Assembly (NCBI GenBank): GCA_005884855.1 | Contig: VAZS01000439.1 | Location: forward strand, 1 to 5,921 | Reading direction: 5' to 3' | From: Alphaproteobacteria bacterium | GTDB lineage: Bacteria; Pseudomonadota; Alphaproteobacteria; Rhizobiales; Xanthobacteraceae | Length of the DNA: 5,921 nucleotides | In this document: piece after piece, positions 1 through 5,659 of the stretch | How positions within the stretch are numbered: the stretch's first letter is position 1 | Layout: each line of letters opens with the position of its first letter | Notes under the pieces: generated by a model | Told to the model about the DNA's origin: nothing | Database searches by the model: none | Seen by the model: the letters and a program-made list of their open reading frames with translations, nothing else | Translations under genes and position numbers: made by a program

Positions 1-147
1 AATAAACTTTTCAATGGGATCATCGAGTTGGAAGCGACCTTCTTCGAATAGCAGCAGCGCGGCACAGGATGTAAGCATAGCCGCGTGTGCCGGCCCAAAA
101 TCGTAGCCATTCGTCGTCACTTTCATTTCTTGCATGGTATTTTCCAT
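1..147 (-). pseudogene. Serine beta-lactamase-like hydrolase, N-terminal part, partial and probably internally deleted
   Basis: An open frame of 49 codons runs from an ATG at 147 to the window edge, so the 3' end lies outside. An AGGG at 158-155 sits 7 nt before the ATG; in-frame ATGs at codons 5 and 8 are alternative starts. The motif LTSCAALLLFEEGRFQLDDP (residues 25-44) is typical of class C beta-lactamase/esterase-type serine hydrolases, just after their catalytic SxxK. In the family, SxxK stands a few residues before this TS, but here that stretch reads FGPAHAAM. No serine or SxxK is present, and the usual 60 or so N-terminal residues are reduced to about 24. I infer an in-frame internal loss that removed the nucleophile. 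It lies downstream of the cox genes on the same strand but has no evident role in CO oxidation. A divergent but intact N-terminus is less likely. Family call is fairly sure; the broken status is moderate. Confidence 0.55.
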
Positions 148-232
148 TGTCGTGCCCTGTCGTTTGCCATAGCACGCCTTTATGCGAAGCCTACCACTTC
201 GCGATCGGGCTGCGGGTGAGACATGACACTTA

Positions 233-253
233 TTGGGCTTTCGCAAAGCCCAA
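233..253 (-). terminator. Hairpin just after the molybdopterin-binding fusion gene, possible terminator
   Basis: A perfect 9-bp stem (TTGGGCTTT / AAAGCCCAA) with a 3-nt loop begins 10 nt past the TAG of the upstream gene on the minus strand. The 3' side in the direction of transcription reads TAAGTG, with no U-tract, so it is a weak candidate for intrinsic termination. It may instead be a 3' end stabiliser. It is the only obvious structure in the 116-nt gap between positions 148 and 263. I see no convincing promoter in that gap. Confidence 0.4.
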
Positions 254-263
254 AACCAGAGAG

Positions 264-1868
264 CTACGATCTGCGCGCGGTCTCCAGCGCCTGCGGTGTA
301 TCGATGTCGAGGAAGGCGCCGTGGCCTTTGACCGGGACTTCCGCCACAGCCTCGCTGTGTTTCTCGATTAGATGGCGCGCGCCGATATCGCCCTCGAGCG
401 TCATCAATTCGCTAAAGAAACGCCGCGACCACAGCACCGGATTGCCGCGCCGGCCATCGCTTACGGGCACGACAATCAGGTTGGCGCGATCCGGCGCAAA
501 TGCCTCGATGAGGCGATCGACCAGACGCGCATCGATCAAGGGCATATCGCCGAGACAGATCACCGCGCCATCGGCCTCGGCGCCCACCGCGGCGATGCCG
601 GCCTTGACCGAACCGGCGAGTCCTCCAGCGAAATCCGGATTGTGCGCGAACCTCACGTCAAGTCCCTGCAATGCCTTCCGCACCTCGTCAGCCTGATGAC
701 CAGTGACGACAATGACGCCGTGCGCTTTGGAGGCCAGCACCTGCTCGGTCACGATCCTCACCAGCGGCTTACCGCCGAGTTCGGCCAGCAGCTTGTTTGG
801 ACCGCCCATGCGGGTGGAGCGCCCGGCGGCGAGAATGATCGCGGGCACATTGCGGTTGGTGTCGGCGGCAAGACTCTCGCGCGGCTGCGGACGCGTCACG
901 ATTTCCATCAGCAGCCCGCCGACGCCCATGCCGGTGAGCTCCGCCCGCGTCACTTTGAGGTCCGCCAACAGGCGCATCAACACCCAGTCGAACCCGTTCT
1001 CCACCGGCGAACGCGCGCAGCCCGGAGCGCCCAACACGGGTACCCCGCCGGCATTGCCGATCAACAGCAGATTCCCGGGGTCCACCGGCATCCCGAAATG
1101 CTCGATGGCGACCCCGATGCCCGATATGGCCGCCGGAATGACGTCGCGCCGGTCCGCGATCGCCGAGGCCCCGAATACGATCACCAGCTCCGCACCGAGC
1201 CCGAGCAACTCCTTGATTGCGAGCTTAAGCGCCGCCTCTTCATGTGGCACGCGGCGCTCGCCGATGATGGTCGCGCCAGCGGGAGCGAGCCGCTCCGCGG
1301 TAACTCGCAGCGTCTTGTCCACCACTTTCGGCGCCAGCCCCGGCAGCAACGTCGAGATAACACCGACGCGTTTGATGACATAAGGCGCGATCCGTAGCGC
1401 GCCGCCGCTGGCAGCAGCCACCGCGGCATCGCGCAGCTTCGCTTCCACCCCGAACGGAATGAGCTTCACGGTTGCAACCATTTCGCCTTCGACCACCGGC
1501 TTGTAGGCGGACAGCGTTGCAAACGTAATCGCTTCGTCGACGGCGTTGATGCGGTCGACCTTGTCGCGGTCCACCACCAACACGCCGGCCTTGCTCGAGA
1601 ACAGATTGGCGCGGCCTGTAAAGGCGCGCTCGACGTGGATACCCTCGCCCGCGACGGCTCGCGCGATGCTGGCGGCGGCGACATCCTCGGAGACCTCGCC
1701 CTCCTCAAGCCGCACCACGACGATTTCCTCGACCCCGGCGCGGTTCAGCGCCTCGACTTCGGCAGGACCGATCGTGGTGCCCTTCTTCAGCACCAGCGAA
1801 CCTTGGCGGAGGGTGTGAACCGTGACGCCACCAATCGCGTCGGCCGGACTGGCGGGGCCGAACTTCAT
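264..1868 (-). CDS. Molybdopterin-binding domain / MobA-like nucleotidyltransferase fusion protein
   Basis: The 534-residue cytoplasmic protein joins two molybdenum-cofactor modules. The first (about residues 1-335) is a MoeA/MogA-like molybdopterin-binding region with the glycine-rich stretch GNAGGVPVLGAPGCARS at 271-287. The second (about 341-534) is a MobA/MocA-type nucleotidyltransferase with LAAGRSTRMGGPNK at 346-359, GDMP at 440-443, RGNP at 474-477 and DIDTP at 521-525. The family transfers CMP or GMP from CTP/GTP to molybdopterin. Since molybdenum hydroxylases such as CO dehydrogenase use molybdopterin cytosine dinucleotide, a CTP-using, MocA-like activity is the likely role, but this is inferred. 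The ATG overlaps the preceding TGA as ATGA, and an AAAGGAAG ribosome binding site stands 7 nt upstream, so the start is secure. Length is as I expect for this fusion and the frame is intact. It is the last gene of the cox-type run. Confidence 0.9.
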   Translation of the reverse strand: MKFGPASPADAIGGVTVHTLRQGSLVLKKGTTIGPAEVEALNRAGVEEIVVVRLEEGEVSEDVAAASIARAVAGEGIHVERAFTGRANLFSSKAGVLVVDRDKVDRINAVDEAITFATLSAYKPVVEGEMVATVKLIPFGVEAKLRDAAVAAASGGALRIAPYVIKRVGVISTLLPGLAPKVVDKTLRVTAERLAPAGATIIGERRVPHEEAALKLAIKELLGLGAELVIVFGASAIADRRDVIPAAISGIGVAIEHFGMPVDPGNLLLIGNAGGVPVLGAPGCARSPVENGFDWVLMRLLADLKVTRAELTGMGVGGLLMEIVTRPQPRESLAADTNRNVPAIILAAGRSTRMGGPNKLLAELGGKPLVRIVTEQVLASKAHGVIVVTGHQADEVRKALQGLDVRFAHNPDFAGGLAGSVKAGIAAVGAEADGAVICLGDMPLIDARLVDRLIEAFAPDRANLIVVPVSDGRRGNPVLWSRRFFSELMTLEGDIGARHLIEKHSEAVAEVPVKGHGAFLDIDTPQALETARRS

Positions 1869-2557
1869 GCCGCGGCTTCCTTTGGCAAGCGCAACTGAGC
1901 GGTGATTTCGGCCATGATCGCGACTGCGATCTCGGACGGGGAGACCGCGCCGATCGGCAGCCCGATAGGGGCATGAATGCGCGCAATGTCGGATGCCTTT
2001 GCGCCCTGCGCCTTAAGGCGCTCGGCCCGCTTGCCATGCGTTTTTCGCGAGCCCAACGCCCCGATATAGAAGCAGTCGCGCTGAAAGGCGTGCAGCAGTG
2101 CCGGATCGTCGATCTTGGGATCATGCGTCAACGCCACGAATGCCGTGTAGTGATCGATATTGAGCGGCGGCAGCGCCACGTCGGGCCATTCCGCGATCAG
2201 CGGCACGTCCGGAAAGCGCTCTGCGCTGGCAAAAGCAGTGCGCGGATCCACCACGGTGATGTCGTAATCCAGCGCGCGGGCCAGCGGCGCCAATGCCTGA
2301 CTGATATGGACCGCACCCACGATCACGAGCTTCGCGGTCGGGGCATAGACGTTGAGGAACAGTTTCTTGGCGCCAGCCTCGATCATCCCGCTCTTGCCCA
2401 TGCGCAATTGTTTGGCGAGATCTGCGTGCAAGGGATCGGCGGCTAACTCGGCGGCCTTCACCAGCCGCTGCTCGCCGCTATCGACGTCCGTAATCACGAC
2501 CGCCGGGCGCCGTGCGGCGCGCTCCGCATTGAGCTGATGGAGCATCTCGAGCTTCAC
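1865..2557 (-). CDS. XdhC/CoxF family protein, C-terminal Rossmann-domain type
   Basis: This 230-residue cytoplasmic protein belongs to the XdhC/CoxI family, which binds molybdenum cofactor and helps insert it into molybdenum hydroxylases. It carries only the NAD(P)-type Rossmann part: VIVGAVHIS at 78-86, VDPR at 103-106, THDPK at 144-148, IGALGSR at 165-171, and the family signature APIGLPIGAVSPSEIA at 196-211. The PF02625-type N-domain is encoded separately by the preceding gene, which is broken here. I chose the GTG at 2557, giving VKLEML, because it lies 2 nt after the preceding stop and resembles the MKLEML start I recall for relatives. An ATG at 2545 is possible. The frame stays open upstream to about 2629, but that part overlaps the other gene's coding sequence. 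The gene is intact and overlaps the next gene by 4 bp, implying translational coupling. Confidence 0.85.
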   Translation of the reverse strand: MKLEMLHQLNAERAARRPAVVITDVDSGEQRLVKAAELAADPLHADLAKQLRMGKSGMIEAGAKKLFLNVYAPTAKLVIVGAVHISQALAPLARALDYDITVVDPRTAFASAERFPDVPLIAEWPDVALPPLNIDHYTAFVALTHDPKIDDPALLHAFQRDCFYIGALGSRKTHGKRAERLKAQGAKASDIARIHAPIGLPIGAVSPSEIAVAIMAEITAQLRLPKEAAA

Positions 2558-2559
2558 GG

Positions 2560-2753
2560 TTATCCGACTTTCTCGACGAACACCCGAATTGTGCCGCCGC
2601 AGGACAGGCCGACATTCCAGGCGGCGCAAGGCTCGATCCGGCGGGCCGCGGCGCCGAGCCCCAGGTCTCGACTACGGTTGCGAGCGCCACGCCGTGACCG
2701 GCCTTCTGCCAGTCCTCAGCCGCTTTCAGAATGTCTTCGTCGCGATTGAGCAT
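2560..2753 (-). pseudogene. XdhC/CoxF N-domain protein with internal frameshifting deletion
   Basis: The first 42 codons (2753-2628) give a normal XdhC N-terminus ending VVETWGSAPRPAGSSL. After five bases the sequence resumes in a different frame at 2622 with the family's C-terminus, AWNVGLSCGGTIRVFVEKVG, ending in TAA at 2562-2560. In intact relatives, as I recall them, about 45 residues separate these parts, including the SGGC core motif. Here they are gone. The loss is therefore about 135-140 nt and not a multiple of three. Reading on from the N-terminus gives a nonsense tail to a stop near 2478. The ATG at 2753 is preferred over a TTG at 2768 because GAGG stands 5 nt upstream of it. The intact protein would act with the downstream Rossmann-type partner in cofactor maturation; this version should be non-functional. 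It may be real decay or an assembly error. Confidence 0.85.
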
Positions 2754-2758
2754 GTGAG

Positions 2759-2762
2759 CCTC
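2759..2762 (-). promoter_or_regulatory. Ribosome binding site of the XdhC N-domain gene
   Basis: GAGG lies 5 nt before the ATG at 2753. It supports that start over the in-frame TTG at 2768, which would overlap the coxE stop codon. Confidence 0.5.
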
Positions 2763-2764
2763 GT

Positions 2765-3961
2765 TCAAGCTGCGGATCGAATCAGGCTGCGGTGGGGCGC
2801 AGGCAGCGAAGAAAGCGCCGATATCAGCCCCTCGATCGAACTCAAATTATGTACCGGGCGGAATTCGTCAACGTGCGGCAGCATCATTTTGATGCCCTGG
2901 GCCTTGGGCTCGAACCCTCCATAGCGCAACAGCGGATTGAGCCAGATCAGGCGTCGACAGGAGCGATGCAGCCGATCCATCTCGAACGCCAGCCTGGCGT
3001 CGGCCTCGCGCTCCAGCCCGTCCGAAATCAGAAGCACGACCGCACCCTGCCCGAGCACGCGCCTGCCCCACAATTTGTTGAAGGTGTGCAGTGAGGTCGC
3101 GATGCGTGTGCCGCCGGCCCAGTCCTCCACGGTCATAGAGCAGCTCGCCAGCGCCTGGTCGGGATCACGCGCCCGCAGCGCGCGCGTCACATTGGTGAGC
3201 CGGGTGCCGAACAGAAAAACCGAGACGCGCTTGCGCGCATCGGTAATGGCATGAAGGAAATGCAGGAACAGCCGCGTATACTCGCTCATCGAACCCGATA
3301 TGTCGAGCAGCGCCACAATCGGCGCCGGCTTGTCGATCCTCCCGAGCCGGCGGATGTCGATGATGTCGCCGCCGGTGCGCAAGGATTTGCGCAAGGTGCG
3401 GCGCATGTCCAGCCGCAAGCCGCGCGCATCCGGCTGATAACGACGGGTGCGCAATTCGGCCTGCGGCAATTTCATCTGCGCAATCGCCCGGGTGGCTTCG
3501 GCGATTTCCGCCGCGCTCATCTGCGCGAAGTCCTTCTTCTGCAGCACCTCGCTATCCGATACCGAAAGCCTGAGCTCCTGCTGCTGGGCCTGAGCCGTTT
3601 CGCTGAGCCGGGGTTGTGAGAACGCCTCCTGTACGCGACGTGATGCCGGTGGCGGCTTTCTCCTGGCGTGCTCCGGCAGCGGCACGGAATCCAGCATGTG
3701 TTTCCAATCCTCGGCCGCGCGGAAGAACAGATCGAACGCCTGCGCGAAAATCAGCGCATGCTCGTGACGATTGACGAAAATCGCTTCCAGGGTAGTGAAG
3801 ACGTCGGCGCGGCTGCCGATTTCGATGACTTGAAGTGCGTTCAGCGCGTCGATGACAGCGCCGGGCCCGACCGGAACGCCGGCGGCGCGAAGGGCACGGG
3901 CAAAGCCGATGACGTTATCGGCGATCAGGCCGGTAGGGGGCGAGAGATGATCTATGGCCAT
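2765..3961 (-). CDS. coxE: CoxE, von Willebrand factor A domain maturation protein
   Basis: This 398-residue protein is a full-length CoxE. In the model CO oxidiser Oligotropha (Afipia) carboxidovorans, CoxD, CoxE and CoxF are needed to build the copper-sulfur-molybdenum active site after cofactor insertion. The VWA domain occupies about residues 212-390 and its metal-binding (MIDAS) residues are visible: DISGSM at 220-225 (D220, S222, S224), T285 within GGT at 283-285, and D314 within SDG at 313-315. The N-terminal half is helical and charged, with a Pro/Arg-rich stretch near 94-110; no signal peptide or membrane helix is evident, so it is probably cytoplasmic or peripheral. The ATG at 3961 has AGG 7 nt upstream. 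It follows coxD after 80 nt and precedes the XdhC N-domain gene by 11 nt. Nothing is missing. MoxR/VWA pairs occur elsewhere, but these neighbours make the cox assignment firm. Confidence 0.94.
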   Translation of the reverse strand: MAIDHLSPPTGLIADNVIGFARALRAAGVPVGPGAVIDALNALQVIEIGSRADVFTTLEAIFVNRHEHALIFAQAFDLFFRAAEDWKHMLDSVPLPEHARRKPPPASRRVQEAFSQPRLSETAQAQQQELRLSVSDSEVLQKKDFAQMSAAEIAEATRAIAQMKLPQAELRTRRYQPDARGLRLDMRRTLRKSLRTGGDIIDIRRLGRIDKPAPIVALLDISGSMSEYTRLFLHFLHAITDARKRVSVFLFGTRLTNVTRALRARDPDQALASCSMTVEDWAGGTRIATSLHTFNKLWGRRVLGQGAVVLLISDGLEREADARLAFEMDRLHRSCRRLIWLNPLLRYGGFEPKAQGIKMMLPHVDEFRPVHNLSSIEGLISALSSLPAPHRSLIRSAA

Positions 3962-4041
3962 CGGACAACCTGGTTACGACCTTTCGCTGACGCGGTGCCC
4001 GCTCGCGAGGTGAAACGAGCTTGCAGCAGCATTCCTGGAAA

Positions 4042-4950
4042 CTAGTCCTCGCTCGTCGCCTCTTTTAAGACTTTCTGCAAGCTGTCGCCCTGCATGCGCC
4101 CGATATCATCCTGGTATTTCAACAGCGCGCCGAGCGTATCGCCCACGACCTGGGGCGTCAGCGAGCGGGCGTCGAGTTCGGTCAACGCGGTAGCCCAGTC
4201 GATGGTCTCGGCGACCCCGGGCGACTTGTAGAAATCCTGTTCCCGCAGCGCCTGCACGAAACGTACAACCTGCTGCGACAGCTTTCCGGAGATTCCCGGC
4301 ACGCGCGATTTTACGATCGCGAGCTCACGCTCGGCAGAGGGATAGTCCACCCAATGATACAAACACCGGCGCTTCAACGCATCGTGGATTTCACGGGTGC
4401 GGTTCGAGGTGATAATGACGATGGGCGGATGCGGCGCCTTCACAGTGCCGAGTTCGGGAATAGTGACCTGGAAGTCGCTGAGAATTTCCAACAGATAAGC
4501 TTCGAACGCCTCGTCAGCGCGATCGAGTTCGTCGATCAGGAGCACCGGCGCGCCGACCACGTCCGGCTCCAGGGCCTGCAGCAGCGGCCGCTTGATCAGA
4601 TAGCGCTCGGCGAAAATGTCTGACGACAACTGCTCGCGATCGGTATCGCCGGCCGCTTCCGCAAGCCGGATCGCAATCATCTGCGCCGCACTGTTCCACT
4701 CATAGACCGCGGAAGCAACATCCAGCCCTTCATAGCACTGCAGCCGAATCAGCTTTCGCCCGAGCGCGATGGACAGAACCTTTGCGATTTCGGTTTTGCC
4801 GACACCCGCCTCCCCCTCGAGAAACAGCGGCCGTCCCATGCGCAGTGACAGGAACGTCACGGTCGCCAGCGAGCGCTCGGCAAGATAGGCGCGCGAGGAC
4901 AGCAGTTCGAGCATTGCATCGACGGACGAAGGTAGCGCCGATGCAATCAT
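4042..4950 (-). CDS. coxD: CoxD, MoxR-family AAA+ ATPase
   Basis: This 302-residue AAA+ ATPase of the MoxR family matches CoxD in length and order. Walker A is GEAGVGKT at 46-53, Walker B is LLIDELD at 137-143, sensor 1 is TSNRTRE at 181-187 (N183), the arginine-finger region is DALKRRCLYHW at 190-200, and the sensor 2 area includes SPGVAETIDWATAL in the C-terminal lid. In Oligotropha carboxidovorans, CoxD works as a chaperone-like ATPase, with CoxE, in sulfuration and copper insertion at the CO dehydrogenase active site. The ATG at 4950 lacks a clear Shine-Dalgarno sequence (CCCTCCC precedes it). The gene lies 37 nt after the coxM stop, so coupling or leaky reinitiation could help. The frame and all motifs are intact. 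Confidence 0.94.
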   Translation of the reverse strand: MIASALPSSVDAMLELLSSRAYLAERSLATVTFLSLRMGRPLFLEGEAGVGKTEIAKVLSIALGRKLIRLQCYEGLDVASAVYEWNSAAQMIAIRLAEAAGDTDREQLSSDIFAERYLIKRPLLQALEPDVVGAPVLLIDELDRADEAFEAYLLEILSDFQVTIPELGTVKAPHPPIVIITSNRTREIHDALKRRCLYHWVDYPSAERELAIVKSRVPGISGKLSQQVVRFVQALREQDFYKSPGVAETIDWATALTELDARSLTPQVVGDTLGALLKYQDDIGRMQGDSLQKVLKEATSED

Positions 4951-5415
4951 GGGAGGGCCCGTCTTGATAAACCGGGAATTGCTATTCTCAGGGTTTGGCG
5001 GTCGCGGCCTGGACCGCGCGGCGCGCCATCACCGCGATCAGGTGTGCGCGGTATTCGGCGCTGCCGTGAAGATCGCTGTTCAGTCCCGACGCCGGCACCG
5101 TCAAACCATCGAGCGCCTTCGGCGAGAATCGCTTCTTGAGCGCCTCCTCGAACGAGGTGACGCGGAATACGCCTTCGGACCCGGCACCTGTGACGGCGAC
5201 CCGCACGTCCGACGGACGCTTGGCGACGAACACCCCGACCAGGGCGTAGCGCGAGGCCTGGTTGCGGAATTTGACGTAAGCGGCCTTCTTCGGCACCGGG
5301 AACATCACCCTCGTGATAATCTCGTCGCTCTCCAGCGCGGTCGTGAACAGGCCCTGGAAGAACTCTTCCGGCTTTAGCCGGCGCTTGTTGGTTACGATGG
5401 TGGCGCCGAGCGCGA

Positions 5416-5590
5416 GGCAGGCGGCGGGGTAGTCGGCAGTAGGATCGTTGTTGGCGAGCGAGCCTCCGATCGATCCCGGCTTTGGCCGAACTAGCCACCA
5501 TGATTGGCGATCCCGCAGTGCGCCACAAGGGCACCATCGGAGGCTCGCTCGCCAACAACGATCCTACTGCCGACTATCCCGCCGCCTGCC
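5416..5590. repeat. 55-bp inverted repeat inside coxM (arms 5416-5470 and 5536-5590)
   Basis: The two arms are reverse complements over 55 bp with one mismatch (5429 versus 5577, a silent TAC/TAT tyrosine difference), separated by a 65-nt spacer. Both arms code for [18 protein letters not shown] of CoxM, on opposite strands. The arms are therefore a duplication of coding sequence, not a regulatory palindrome. The sequence could fold into a long hairpin as single-stranded DNA or RNA. Confidence 0.95.
5473..5589 (+). other. coxM: Reverse-oriented coxM fragment of 39 codons
   Basis: Read on the plus strand, this stretch encodes [20 protein letters not shown] followed by [10 protein letters not shown] and PTADYPAAC, the FAD-domain part of CoxM, in one frame without stops. 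The flanking cox genes all read on the minus strand. The first 21 codons (5473-5535) occur only here; the last 18 repeat what is encoded on the minus strand at 5470-5417. It has no start or ribosome binding site of its own and is not a gene. It is the inverted insert that breaks coxM. Confidence 0.92.
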
Positions 5591-5634
5591 GGACGGTAGC
5601 CGGACGATGATATTTGAATTCGTACATGAGGTAT

Positions 5635-5638
5635 TCCT
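5635..5638 (-). promoter_or_regulatory. Ribosome binding site of coxM
   Basis: AGGA lies 7 nt before the ATG at 5627, in the 32-nt gap after the coxS stop. It confirms the coxM start even though the gene is broken 16 codons later. Confidence 0.6.
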
Positions 5639-5659
5639 AACGCCGTGCGGTGACGTGCT

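Larger units (their letters stand above)
4988..5627 (-). pseudogene. coxM: CoxM, FAD-binding medium subunit, disrupted by an inverted segment and a deletion
   Basis: CoxM is the FAD subunit that passes electrons from CoxS iron-sulfur clusters towards the respiratory quinone pool. The gene is in three pieces. The start is normal: ATG at 5627, AGGA 7 nt upstream (5638-5635), then [16 protein letters not shown], after which a TAG follows at 5576-5574. The C-terminal 160 residues are intact from 5470 to the TGA at 4990-4988, starting at [10 protein letters not shown] and containing KKAAYVKFRNQASRYALVGV. This lies in another frame from the start. Between them sits a stretch coding for CoxM residues IPALAEL...GTIGG...PAAC on the opposite strand (5473-5589). 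About 70 residues between RQAA and IPALAEL are absent, including the first FAD motif (AGGxS/T type); the second, TIGGS, is present only across the broken segments. No full-length CoxM can be made from this sequence. Confidence 0.88.

Noticed and set aside
372..1397. Long plus-strand open frame of 341 codons opposite the molybdopterin-binding fusion gene
   Set aside because: It is the antisense of a clearly conserved gene in GC-rich DNA. Its translation is Arg/His/Gln-rich without any recognisable domain.
2618..2630. Programmed ribosomal frameshift in the XdhC N-domain gene
   Set aside because: No slippery heptamer is seen, and a frameshift would not replace the missing 45 or so residues with the SGGC motif.
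3962..4041. Possible small gene or regulatory element in the 80-nt coxE/coxD gap
   Set aside because: No start with a ribosome binding site, no hairpin with a U-tract and no recognisable operator was seen.
5416..5590. Invertible phase-variation switch controlling coxM
   Set aside because: Flipping the segment would not restore coxM because about 70 codons are absent, the arms are duplicated coding sequence, and no recombinase gene is present.
5416..5590. Insertion sequence or MITE with terminal inverted repeats
   Set aside because: Arms and spacer are entirely coxM coding sequence; there is no target-site duplication and no transposase.
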